Origin: Streptomyces sp. WZ.A104
GTDB taxonomy: Bacteria > Actinomycetota > Actinomycetes > Streptomycetales > Streptomycetaceae
Assembly: GCF_002382885.1 (NCBI RefSeq)
Contig: NZ_NWVL01000080.1
Location: 1-33,998, forward strand
Reading direction: 5' to 3'
DNA: 33,998 nt
In this document: positions 14,130 to 22,928 of the stretch, piece by piece
How the letters are laid out: each line of letters starts with the position of its first letter
Position numbering within the stretch: position 1 is the stretch's first letter
Notes under the pieces: model-generated
The model's input: the letters and a program-made list of their open reading frames with translations, nothing else
Database searches by the model: none
Told to the model about the DNA's origin: nothing
Position numbers and translations under genes: made by a program

Positions 14130-14798
14130 ATGAACAACTTCCCCGGCGCCTCCGCGAGCGGCCTCTACACCGGCCCGCAGGTGGACAACCGCTACGTCGT
14201 CCCGCGCTTCGTGGAGCGCACCTCGCAGGGTGTGCGTGAGTACGACCCGTACGCGAAGCTCTTCGAGGAGCGCGTGATCTTCCTGGGCGTCCAGATCGAC
14301 GACGCCTCGGCCAACGACGTCATGGCGCAGCTGCTGTGCCTGGAGTCGATGGACCCCGACCGTGACATCTCGATCTACATCAACAGCCCCGGCGGCTCGT
14401 TCACCGCGCTCACCGCGATCTACGACACGATGCAGTTCGTGAAGCCGGACATCCAGACGGTCTGCATGGGCCAGGCCGCCTCCGCCGCCGCCGTCCTGCT
14501 CGCCGCGGGCACCCCGGGCAAGCGCATGGCGCTCCCGCACGCCCGGGTGCTCATCCACCAGCCGTCCTCGCAGACGGGCCGCGAGCAGCTCTCCGACCTG
14601 GAGATCGCGGCCAACGAGATCCTCCGTATGCGCAAGCAGCTGGAGGAGCTGCTGGCCCGGCACTCGACCACCCCGCTGGAGAAGATCAGCGAGGACATCG
14701 AGCGCGACAAGATCCTCACGGCCGAGGACGCCCTGGCATACGGGCTGGTCGACCAGATCGTTTCCACCCGCAAGACCACCGCGGGCGCATCGCTCTGA
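14130..14798 (+). CDS. clpP2: ATP-dependent Clp protease proteolytic subunit 2
   Basis: 222 residues from the ATG at 14130. Triad: S118 (MGQAASAAAV), H143 (VLIHQPSSQ) and D193 (EDIERDKIL). The N-terminal 40 residues (Asn/Gly/Tyr-rich, VVPRFVERTSQG) are a propeptide-like extension typical of ClpP2. It partners ClpP1 in the hetero-oligomeric protease; the C-terminus is where ClpX docks in the M. tuberculosis complex. GGTGA lies 8 nt before the ATG at 14130. An in-frame ATG at 14115 would add five residues (MVNTH) but has no spaced Shine-Dalgarno, so I prefer 14130 without excluding it. Downstream is a complex inverted repeat, then clpX. Confidence 0.95.
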   Translation: MNNFPGASASGLYTGPQVDNRYVVPRFVERTSQGVREYDPYAKLFEERVIFLGVQIDDASANDVMAQLLCLESMDPDRDISIYINSPGGSFTALTAIYDTMQFVKPDIQTVCMGQAASAAAVLLAAGTPGKRMALPHARVLIHQPSSQTGREQLSDLEIAANEILRMRKQLEELLARHSTTPLEKISEDIERDKILTAEDALAYGLVDQIVSTRKTTAGASL

Positions 14799-14809
14799 CG
14801 TCGGTCTTT

Positions 14810-14863
14810 CCCCTTGGCACATTCCGTTTGCACGACCACGGCCGTGTGAACCGTGCCAAGGGG
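14810..14863 (+). terminator. Inverted repeat with nested palindrome between clpP2 and clpX
   Basis: CCCCTTGGCAC (14810-14820) pairs perfectly with GTGCCAAGGGG (14853-14863). The 32-nt loop itself contains the palindrome CACGGCCGTG. It may partly terminate clpP1P2 transcription, act as an attenuator or be an RNA-processing site. clpX may have its own promoter downstream of it. Confidence 0.65.
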
Positions 14864-14954
14864 GGCCCGAACCGGGGCCCAGGCAAGGTACCGTCGGATA
14901 GAGGCACCAGGAGCCGCTGAACCAGGCGTCTCCCAGGCGAAGGGGAAGCACCTC

Positions 14955-16253
<1,299 letters not shown>

Positions 16254-16270
16254 CGGCACGGTAGTTGCGT

Positions 16271-16317
16271 ACGCCGAAGGGGCGTCCACCGGTCAGCGGT
16301 GGACGCCCCTTCGGCGT
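16271..16317. terminator. Terminator, clpX and convergent gene
   Basis: A 21-bp perfect stem around loop GTCAG, between clpX and the minus-strand gene ending at 16325. The strongest terminator in the window. Confidence 0.95.
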
Positions 16318-16324
16318 TGCGCGG

Positions 16325-17320
16325 TCAGATCTTGGTGCGGGAGGTGTTGTACAGCTTGGCGGCGAGGGTGGCTGCTTCGTTCTGGGACATTGGCTTGTTG
16401 GTCATGGCCCCGCCGATATCGACACCGATCACCGCGCTGACCGTGCTGTAGTCGGCCCAGACGCAGATCGGCATGGTCATGTCCTTGGGGCCGTTCTGCA
16501 CCGTGCCATCGGCCTTGTCATTCACGATCTTCATGTCCTGGCACTTCATCAGCGCGCCCTCGAAGCCGTCCGGTGTGACGTTCTTCGGGCTGCCGACCAG
16601 AGAGCCCTCAAAGCCCTCGTCAGCCATCATTTCCTTCTCGGCGTTCTTGAAGAAGCCGTCGATGACGGCGTCGGGGTCGTCTACCTCACCCCAGACACCC
16701 ATAAGCATGAGCATCTTCGCGGTGAGCGGGTTCTTCTCCATGTCGCCGCTCACGTACTGGGCGCCGGCCTGGTTGGGGTTCTTGATCCCCATGGCCTCCG
16801 TCTCGGCCTTCTCCTTGCCCGTCAGCGGCCCGGTCGGCGCCTTCTCCTTCGTGTTCTGCTTGTAGTCGTCCACGGAAGCGGCGGGCGTCAGCTTGTACCC
16901 CTTCGTGGAGTCCGCCACGTCACTGTTGCCGCCACCGGAGGTCAGGAAGTACACCCCGCCCGCGATGACCGCCAGCGCCACCACGGCGACACCGACGATC
17001 AGCCCGGTCTTCTTCTTCGGCTGCTGCGGCTGCTCGCCGTACCCCGGCTGACCGCCGTACGGAGGCGCGGGCGGCTGCTGGCCGTACGGACCCGGCTGCT
17101 GGGCCTGCGGGTAGCCGTAGCCCTGCTGGGGCTGACCGTACGGGTTCGGCTGCTGCGGCGGGACGCCCTGAGGGGCCTGCTGCGGGTAACCGTAACCGGG
17201 CTGGCCCTGCGGGGGGCCCTGGGGCGGCGGGGCTCCGTACGGGCCCGGCTGCTGGCCGTACGGTCCGGGCTGGCCCTGTGGCGGCTGCCCGCCGTACGGG
17301 CCCGGCTGGTTGTAGCTCAT
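16325..17320 (-). CDS. Pro/Gly/Tyr-rich single-pass membrane protein, unknown function
   Basis: 331 residues. Residues 1-100 are low-complexity, repeating PGPYG, GQPG and QQP units and predicted disordered in the cytoplasm. A basic KKK (102-104) precedes one membrane helix at about 106-127. The rest (130-331) is an extracytoplasmic domain rich in Asp, Lys, Asn and Met with two cysteines, in MKCQDMK and PICVWADYS, which may form a disulfide. Such P/G/Y tails followed by one helix are common in actinobacterial surface or sensor proteins; I do not recognise the C-terminal domain. GGAGGGG 8 nt upstream of the ATG at 17320 fixes the start. Divergent from valS, sharing 17321-17456 as the promoter region. 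Confidence 0.85.
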   Translation of the reverse strand: MSYNQPGPYGGQPPQGQPGPYGQQPGPYGAPPPQGPPQGQPGYGYPQQAPQGVPPQQPNPYGQPQQGYGYPQAQQPGPYGQQPPAPPYGGQPGYGEQPQQPKKKTGLIVGVAVVALAVIAGGVYFLTSGGGNSDVADSTKGYKLTPAASVDDYKQNTKEKAPTGPLTGKEKAETEAMGIKNPNQAGAQYVSGDMEKNPLTAKMLMLMGVWGEVDDPDAVIDGFFKNAEKEMMADEGFEGSLVGSPKNVTPDGFEGALMKCQDMKIVNDKADGTVQNGPKDMTMPICVWADYSTVSAVIGVDIGGAMTNKPMSQNEAATLAAKLYNTSRTKI

Positions 17321-17407
17321 CGAGGTGTCCCCTCCAGAATCCTTATGCGTTGCGAACATCCTGACGGAAGCGGTCCTGACATGGGGGATCGGGCCCGACA
17401 CCGTTAC

Positions 17408-17424
17408 TGAAACAACCCGTTTCA
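17408..17424. promoter_or_regulatory. Palindrome overlapping the valS -35 region
   Basis: TGAAAC-N5-GTTTCA, perfect 6-bp arms with AACCC in the centre. It overlaps the putative -35 (17421-17426) of valS and lies about 90 bp upstream of the divergent membrane protein. The position suits a repressor. Confidence 0.5.
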
Positions 17425-17450
17425 ATGCAGGACTGTGACGGCCCTAAACT
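17421..17450 (+). promoter_or_regulatory. Leaderless promoter of valS
   Basis: TTCAAT (17421-17426), an 18-nt spacer, TAAACT (17445-17450), then six bases to the GTG start. The transcription start would fall on the start codon, which agrees with the lack of a Shine-Dalgarno. Confidence 0.55.
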
Positions 17451-17456
17451 GTCTCC

Positions 17457-20078
17457 GTGACCGAGAACTCATCGCAGCAGCCAGCCAGCAACCCCGAACT
17501 GCCGACCACGTACACGCCGGCCGACGTAGAGGGGAAGCTGTACGAGCGCTGGGTGGAGCGCGGTTACTTCGAGGCCGACGCGAAGAGCGAGAAGCCTCCG
17601 TACACCATCGTCATCCCGCCGCCCAACGTCACCGGCGCCCTCCACCTGGGCCACGCTTTCCAGGTCACGCTGATGGACGCACTCACCCGCCGCAAGCGGA
17701 TGCAGGGCTTCGAGACGCTCTGGCTGCCCGGCATGGACCACGCGGGCATCGCCACCCAGAACAAGGTCGAGCAGCAGCTCGCCGAGGAGGGCAAGTCGCG
17801 GCACGACATCGGCCGTGAGGCGTTCGTCGAGCGGACCTGGCAGTGGAAGGAAGAGTACGGCGGGCGCATCCTCGGCCAGTTGCGGCGCCTCGGCGCGGGC
17901 CTGGACTGGTCGCGCGAGCGGTTCACCATGGACGAGGGCCTGTCCCGCGCCGTCCAGACGATCTTCAAGAACCTGTTCGACGACGGCATGATCTACCGCG
18001 CCGAGCGCATCATCAACTGGTGCCCGCGCTGTATGACGGCCCTCTCGGACGCGGAGGTCGACCACCAGGACGACGCCGGCGAGCTGGTCTCCCTGAAGTA
18101 CGGCGAGGGGGACGAGACACTGGTCGTCGCGACCACCCGCGTCGAGACGATGCTCGGTGACACCGCAGTCGCCGTCCACCCCGACGACGAGCGCTACGCC
18201 CATCTCATCGGCAAGCGCATCAAGCTGCCGCTGACCGACCGGACCATCCCGGTCGTCGCCGACACCCACGTCGACCCGGAGTTCGGCACCGGCGCGGTCA
18301 AGGTCACCCCGGCCCACGACCCCAACGACTTCGCCATCGGCCAGCGCCACGGCCTGGAGTCGGTCACGATCATGGACGGACGCGGTGTCATCACGGTCCC
18401 CGGTCCCTTCGAGGGCCTGGACCGCTTCGAGGCACGTTCCGCGATCGTCGAGGCGCTGCGCGAGCAGGGCCGGGTCGTCGCGGAGAAGCGCCCGTACATG
18501 CACTCCGTCGGGCACTGCTCCCGCTGCAAGACCACCATCGAGCCGCGGCTCTCACTCCAGTGGTGGGTCAAGGTCGAGACGCTCGCCGCGGCCGCGGGCG
18601 ACGCGGTCCGTGACGGCCGGGTCGACATCCACCCCAAGGAGCTGGAGCGCCGCTACTTCGACTGGGTCGACAACCTCAACGACTGGTGCATCTCGCGCCA
18701 GCTCTGGTGGGGTCACCGCATCCCCGTCTGGTACGGCCCGAACGGCGAGGTCGTCTGCGTCGGCCCCGACGAGGAGCCGCCCACCGGCGAGGGCTGGATC
18801 CAGGACGAGGACGTCCTCGACACCTGGTTCTCCTCGGGCCTGTGGCCGTTCTCCACGCTCGGCTGGCCGGAACAGACTCCGGACCTGGAGAAGTTCTACT
18901 CCACGGACGTCCTGCTCACCGGCCACGACATCATCTTCTTCTGGGTCGTCCGGATGATGATGTTCGGCCTGTACGCGATGGACGGCGAGATCCCGTTCAA
19001 GACGGTCGCCCTCACCGGTCTCGTCCGCGACGAGTTCGGCAAGAAGATGTCGAAGTCCAACCCGAACGCGGTCGACCCGATCGACTGGATGGACGCCTAC
19101 GGCTCCGACGCCGTCCGCTTCACCCTGGCCAACGGCGCCAACCCGGGCGCCGACGTCCCGATCGGCGAGGACTGGGTCAAGGCCTCCCGGAACTTCGCCA
19201 ACAAGATCTGGAACGCCACCCGGTTCGCCCTGATGAACGGCGCGACGGTCGAGGGACCGCTCCCGGACCCGTCCGCGATGACGGCCACCGACCGCTGGAT
19301 CCTGTCCCGCCTCAACGAGACCGTCGCCGACGTCGACCGCTTCTACGACGACTTCCAGTTCGCGAAGATCTCCGACGCGCTCTACCACTTCGCGTGGGAC
19401 GAGGTCTTCGACTGGTACGTCGAGCTGTCCAAGACGACGTTCTTCGCGGGAGGCGAGCAGGCCAAGGTCTCCGGCCGGGTCCTCGGCGAGGTCCTCGACG
19501 TCACCCTGCGCCTCCTTCACCCGATCGTCCCCTTCGTCACGGAGACCCTGTGGACCACGCTGACCGGAGGCGAGTCCGTCGTCGTCGCCGAGTGGCCCGC
19601 GGACTCCGGCTTCCGTGACGAGGCGGCCGAGAAGGAGATCGAGCTCGTCCAGCAGGTCGTCACCGAGGTCCGCCGCTTCAAGGGCGACCAGGGGCTCAAG
19701 CCCGGCCAGAAGGTCCCGGCCGAGCTGACCCTGACCGGCACCGCACTCGCCCCGCACGAGGCGGCCATCCGTCAGGTGCTGCGCCTGGAGGCTCCCGGGG
19801 ACGGCTTCAGCGCCACCGCGTCCCTCCCGGTCGCCGGGGCCACCGTCGCCCTGGACCTGTCCGGCACGATCGACGTGGCGGCCGAGCGCAAGCGCCTCAC
19901 GAAGGACCTGGAGGCGGCCCGCAAGGAGAAGGCCCAGGCAGAGGGCAAGCTCGGCAACGAGGCCTTCCTGGCCAAGGCACCGGACAACGTGGTCGACAAG
20001 ATCCGCGGCCGGCTCGCCAAGGCCGAGGCCGACATCGAGCGGATCGGCGCCCAGCTGGCGGCCCTCCCGCAGAGCTGA
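17457..20078 (+). CDS. valS: Valyl-tRNA synthetase
   Basis: 873 residues, class I aminoacyl-tRNA synthetase that attaches valine to tRNA-Val in the cytosol. HIGH-type motif HLGH at 63-66 after PPPNVTGAL, and KMSKS at 530-534. The editing (CP1) domain that clears mischarged threonine contains TTRVETMLGDTAVAVHP and GTGAVKVTPAHDPND. CPRC and CSRC pairs suggest zinc sites. WFSSGLWPFSTLGWP is characteristic of ValRS. The C-terminal coiled coil (about 805-870, AERKRLTKDLEAARKEKAQ...) contacts tRNA and is intact. The GTG start has no Shine-Dalgarno and sits six bases after a -10 box, so leaderless translation is likely. No T-box leader fits in the short space upstream. Ends in its own terminator. 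Confidence 0.98.
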   Translation: MTENSSQQPASNPELPTTYTPADVEGKLYERWVERGYFEADAKSEKPPYTIVIPPPNVTGALHLGHAFQVTLMDALTRRKRMQGFETLWLPGMDHAGIATQNKVEQQLAEEGKSRHDIGREAFVERTWQWKEEYGGRILGQLRRLGAGLDWSRERFTMDEGLSRAVQTIFKNLFDDGMIYRAERIINWCPRCMTALSDAEVDHQDDAGELVSLKYGEGDETLVVATTRVETMLGDTAVAVHPDDERYAHLIGKRIKLPLTDRTIPVVADTHVDPEFGTGAVKVTPAHDPNDFAIGQRHGLESVTIMDGRGVITVPGPFEGLDRFEARSAIVEALREQGRVVAEKRPYMHSVGHCSRCKTTIEPRLSLQWWVKVETLAAAAGDAVRDGRVDIHPKELERRYFDWVDNLNDWCISRQLWWGHRIPVWYGPNGEVVCVGPDEEPPTGEGWIQDEDVLDTWFSSGLWPFSTLGWPEQTPDLEKFYSTDVLLTGHDIIFFWVVRMMMFGLYAMDGEIPFKTVALTGLVRDEFGKKMSKSNPNAVDPIDWMDAYGSDAVRFTLANGANPGADVPIGEDWVKASRNFANKIWNATRFALMNGATVEGPLPDPSAMTATDRWILSRLNETVADVDRFYDDFQFAKISDALYHFAWDEVFDWYVELSKTTFFAGGEQAKVSGRVLGEVLDVTLRLLHPIVPFVTETLWTTLTGGESVVVAEWPADSGFRDEAAEKEIELVQQVVTEVRRFKGDQGLKPGQKVPAELTLTGTALAPHEAAIRQVLRLEAPGDGFSATASLPVAGATVALDLSGTIDVAAERKRLTKDLEAARKEKAQAEGKLGNEAFLAKAPDNVVDKIRGRLAKAEADIERIGAQLAALPQS

Positions 20079-20088
20079 TGTGCTGACC

Positions 20089-20132
20089 GCGAAGCCCCCG
20101 CACCCCGACCGACCGGGATGCGGGGGCTTCGC
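20089..20132 (+). terminator. Terminator after valS
   Basis: GCGAAGCCCCCGCA and TGCGGGGGCTTCGC form a perfect 14-bp stem with a 16-nt loop, beginning 11 nt past the stop. Confidence 0.9.
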
Positions 20133-20208
20133 CGTACGTCTTCGGCGCCCCGCCGCTCCCTCAGGGCTTACCGTGCCGGGCGCTGCGTGCGATGTCGGTG
20201 GCCATCCG

Positions 20209-20214
20209 TAGACT
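20209..20214 (+). promoter_or_regulatory. -10 box for leaderless folC
   Basis: TAGACT followed by six bases and the GTG at 20221, the same spacing as for valS. No Shine-Dalgarno and no good -35 box visible. Confidence 0.5.
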
Positions 20215-20220
20215 GGCCCC

Positions 20221-21744
20221 GTGAGTGAGCCCCGCCCTTCAGACCGGCACGACGCGCCCGATCCCGACGACACCTTCGAGGGGATCGTCGACGAGGCGAC
20301 CCAGCGCGACCCCGACCTGGCGGTGATCGAGGCCGGGAGCCGCACGCTGCGCACCCACTCGGGCCACCCCCAGGGCGAAGCGGTCCCTGCCCGCCCCGCC
20401 GACCCCGAGACCGACAAGGCGCTGCGCGCCGTGGAGCAGGAGCTCGCCGGACGCTGGGGCGAGACCAAGCTGGAGCCGTCCGTCACGCGCATCGCCGCGC
20501 TGATGGACGTCCTCGGCGAGCCGCAGCGCGCCTACCCCTCCATCCACATCACCGGCACGAACGGCAAGACCAGCACGGCCCGCATGATCGAGGCCCTGCT
20601 CAACGCCTTCGAGCTGCGCACCGGCCGCTACACCTCCCCGCACGTCCAGTCGATCACCGAGCGGATCAGCCTGGACGGCTCCCCGATCGAGCCCGAGCGG
20701 TTCATCGAGACGTATGAGGACATCAAGCCGTACGTCGAGATGGTCGACGCCCAGCAGCCCTACCGGCTCTCCTTCTTCGAGGTGCTCACCGGTATGGCGT
20801 ACGCGGCCTTCGCCGACGCGCCCGTCGACGTCGCGGTCGTCGAGGTCGGCATGGGCGGCACCTGGGACGCCACCAACGTCATCGATTCCACCGTCGCCGT
20901 CGTCACCCCGATCTCGCTGGACCACACCGACCGGCTCGGCACCACGCCCGCCGAGATCGCCGGGGAGAAGGCCGGGGTCATCAAGCAGGGCGCCACGGTC
21001 ATCCTGGCCCAGCAGCCGGTGGACGCCGCGCAGGTCATGCTGAAGAAGGCCGTCGAGGTGGACGCCACCGTGGCCCGCGAGGGCATGGAGTTCGGCGTCG
21101 CCTCCCGCGAGATCGCGGTCGGCGGACAGCTGCTCACCCTGCGCGGACTCGGTGGCGAGTACGAGGACGTCTTCCTCCCGCTGTACGGGGCGCACCAGGC
21201 GCACAACGCGGCCGTCGCGCTCGCCGCCGTCGAGGCGTTCTTCGGCATCGGCGCCGAGCAGGCCCGCTCGCTCGACGTCGACGCGATCCGCAAGGCGTTC
21301 GCCTCGGTGCTCTCGCCCGGCCGCCTGGAGGTCGTGCGCTCCAGCCCGACCGTCGTGCTGGACGCCGCGCACAACCCGGCCGGGGCCAGGGCGGCTTCCG
21401 AGGGGATCTCCGAGGCGTTCAGCTTCTCCCGGCTGATCGGTGTGGTCGGCACGAGCGGCGACAAGGACGTGCGCGGGCTGCTTGAGGCCTTCGAGCCGAT
21501 CTTCGCCGAGATCGTCGTCACGCAGAACTCCACCGACCGCGCGATGGACGCGGACGAGCTGGCCGCGATCGCCGTCGAGGTCTTCGGCGACGACCGCGTC
21601 CAGGTCGAGCCGCGCCTCGACGACGCCCTGGAGGCGGCGATCACGCTGGCCGAGGAGGACGACGAGTACGCGGGCGCCGGAGTGCTGGTGACCGGATCGG
21701 TGATCACGGTCGGCGAGGCCCGGCTGCTGCTGGGAAGGGGCTGA
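20221..21744 (+). CDS. folC: Folylpolyglutamate synthase / dihydrofolate synthase
   Basis: 507 residues, Mur-ligase family enzyme that adds glutamate to dihydropteroate and folates using ATP, giving retained, active folates. The P-loop TGTNGKT is at 111-117, followed by TSPHVQSITERI, the folate-binding region, VEVGMGGTWDATNV with the Mg-binding Glu, SLDHTDRLG, and VVLDAAHNPAGARA near the C-terminal domain. The first 65-70 residues are an acidic, Pro/Asp-rich extension absent from most FolC proteins, which are about 420-430 residues; the Streptomyces form is longer. The GTG at 20221 immediately follows a -10-like box, supporting this start and leaderless translation. The DUF4233 gene starts 8 nt past the stop, so the two are co-transcribed. 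Confidence 0.95.
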   Translation: MSEPRPSDRHDAPDPDDTFEGIVDEATQRDPDLAVIEAGSRTLRTHSGHPQGEAVPARPADPETDKALRAVEQELAGRWGETKLEPSVTRIAALMDVLGEPQRAYPSIHITGTNGKTSTARMIEALLNAFELRTGRYTSPHVQSITERISLDGSPIEPERFIETYEDIKPYVEMVDAQQPYRLSFFEVLTGMAYAAFADAPVDVAVVEVGMGGTWDATNVIDSTVAVVTPISLDHTDRLGTTPAEIAGEKAGVIKQGATVILAQQPVDAAQVMLKKAVEVDATVAREGMEFGVASREIAVGGQLLTLRGLGGEYEDVFLPLYGAHQAHNAAVALAAVEAFFGIGAEQARSLDVDAIRKAFASVLSPGRLEVVRSSPTVVLDAAHNPAGARAASEGISEAFSFSRLIGVVGTSGDKDVRGLLEAFEPIFAEIVVTQNSTDRAMDADELAAIAVEVFGDDRVQVEPRLDDALEAAITLAEEDDEYAGAGVLVTGSVITVGEARLLLGRG

Positions 21745-21752
21745 GGAGAAGG

Positions 21753-22106
21753 ATGCGTACGCTCTGCTCCTCGACGCTGATCGGTGAGTTCTTCGTGATC
21801 GGCTTCGCCGGTCTCGTGGCGATGAAGCTGGACGACGTCTCCATGGCCGCGGTCTGGACGGTGTGCGGCGTCGGCATGGCGCTGTCCGTGCTGCTGTGCG
21901 GAGTGATCACCCGCCCCGGCGGTGTCCAGCTGGGCTGGGCGCTCCAGATCGCGCTGGTCCTCAGCGGCTTCGTGGTCCCGATGATGTTCATCCTGGGGCT
22001 GGTCTTCGGCGGGCTGTGGTGGGCCTCGGTCCACTACGGCCGCAAGGTCGACGAGGCGAAGGCCCGCTGGGCCGCCCAGCAGGAGGCCGGCGAGGCCACG
22101 GCCTGA
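21753..22106 (+). CDS. DUF4233 membrane protein
   Basis: 117 residues with about four hydrophobic segments (about 8-24, 29-49, 58-80 and the overlapping end near 85-90) and a charged C-terminal tail (GRKVDEAKARWAAQQ). The sequence LCSSTLIGEFFVIGFAGLVA at the start is typical of DUF4233, a family found next to folC in actinobacteria. Function unknown. AGGAG 4 nt before the ATG and the 8-nt gap to folC indicate translation from the folC mRNA. The constant pairing suggests a folate-related membrane role, but nothing in the sequence shows one. Confidence 0.85.
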   Translation: MRTLCSSTLIGEFFVIGFAGLVAMKLDDVSMAAVWTVCGVGMALSVLLCGVITRPGGVQLGWALQIALVLSGFVVPMMFILGLVFGGLWWASVHYGRKVDEAKARWAAQQEAGEATA

Positions 22107-22226
22107 GGCGACTCGACCCGGGGCCCGAAGGTGACCCTGGGTGAACCCGGGCGCCGAGCCGTTCCCGTACCCCTGTAATCTCGCCCTCACCGCACCCGTA
22201 ATGCCTGGCCTTGCAAGGAGCCGCAC

Positions 22227-22640
22227 ATGACTCAGCGCACCCTCGTCCTGCTCAAGCCCGACGCCGTCCGCCGTGGCCTGATCGGCGAGATCGTCGGTCG
22301 CATCGAGCGGAAGGCCGACTGGCGCATCACCGCGCTGGAGCTGCGCACCCTGGACCAGGAGACGCTGGAGCAGCACTACGGCGAGCACAAGGGCCGCCCC
22401 TTCTACGAGCCGCTCGTGGAGTTCATGGCCTCCGGCCCGGTCGTCGCCCTGGTGGCCGAAGGTGAGCGGGTCATCGAGGGCGTCCGCGCCCTGGCCGGCC
22501 CCACCGACCCGATCGCCGCCGCGCCCGGGTCCATCCGCGGGGACTTCGGCACGATCACCCGGGAGAACCTCATCCACGCCTCGGACTCCGAGGAGTCCGC
22601 AGAGCGAGAACTGAAGCTTTTCTTCCCCGGACTTTCCTGA
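22227..22640 (+). CDS. ndk: Nucleoside diphosphate kinase
   Basis: 137 residues, normal length. It balances nucleoside triphosphate pools by moving the gamma phosphate from ATP to nucleoside diphosphates through a phosphohistidine. H117 in RENLIHASDS is the phosphorylated residue; LVLLKPDAVRRGLIG (6-20) is the N-terminal signature, and GSIRGDFG precedes the active site. AAGGAG 6 nt before the ATG fixes the start. The 120-nt gap from the DUF4233 gene contains a possible -10 (TGTAAT at 22174-22179) without a clear -35, so it may have its own promoter. A terminator follows. Confidence 0.98.
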   Translation: MTQRTLVLLKPDAVRRGLIGEIVGRIERKADWRITALELRTLDQETLEQHYGEHKGRPFYEPLVEFMASGPVVALVAEGERVIEGVRALAGPTDPIAAAPGSIRGDFGTITRENLIHASDSEESAERELKLFFPGLS

Positions 22641-22652
22641 CCCGATCGGCCA

Positions 22653-22664
22653 AACAGCGCTGTT
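22653..22664. repeat. Perfect 12-bp palindrome after ndk
   Basis: AACAGCGCTGTT, gapless, 13 nt past the ndk stop and just before the terminator. Could be a protein site or the base of an extra hairpin. Confidence 0.35.
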
Positions 22665-22669
22665 CGCCT

Positions 22670-22697
22670 GGGGCGACCGAAGTAATTCGGTCGCCCC
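22670..22697 (+). terminator. Terminator after ndk
   Basis: GGGGCGACCGAA and TTCGGTCGCCCC make a perfect 12-bp stem with a GTAA tetraloop. Confidence 0.92.
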
Positions 22698-22720
22698 TCG
22701 GCATAGGGTTCGGTATCGCG

Positions 22721-22746
22721 GGAACGCATCCCTCCGACATAACGTC
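22721..22746 (+). promoter_or_regulatory. Possible ECF sigma-E-type promoter for mreB
   Basis: GGAAC (22721-22725) and CGTC (22743-22746) with a 17-nt spacer resemble the -35 and -10 of promoters used by the envelope-stress sigma factor of Streptomyces. It would give a leader of about 175 nt. A housekeeping-like TACGAT also occurs around 22831. Neither is certain. Confidence 0.35.
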
Positions 22747-22928
22747 ACCATGGGTAGGACGGGCACCCGTTCCGCTCACACTGGCGAAGGACCCTCGCGC
22801 TGTGTCCGTGCATACGGCACTACGATGGAAGCTTCCACGCCCGCAGCGCCAACCTCGCCTACCAGAACAAGCCATCACCGCTTCCTGGGAAGGCCCGACG
22901 CATCCTCATGGGGAACAAGGGGAACTCA

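Noticed and set aside
17321..17456. T-box or attenuator leader for valS
   Set aside because: Only 136 bp are available, shared with a divergent gene, and the -10 box abuts the start codon, leaving no leader RNA.
18552..20492. Minus-strand open frame opposite valS and folC
   Set aside because: Shadow of valS; it also spans the valS terminator and the folC promoter.
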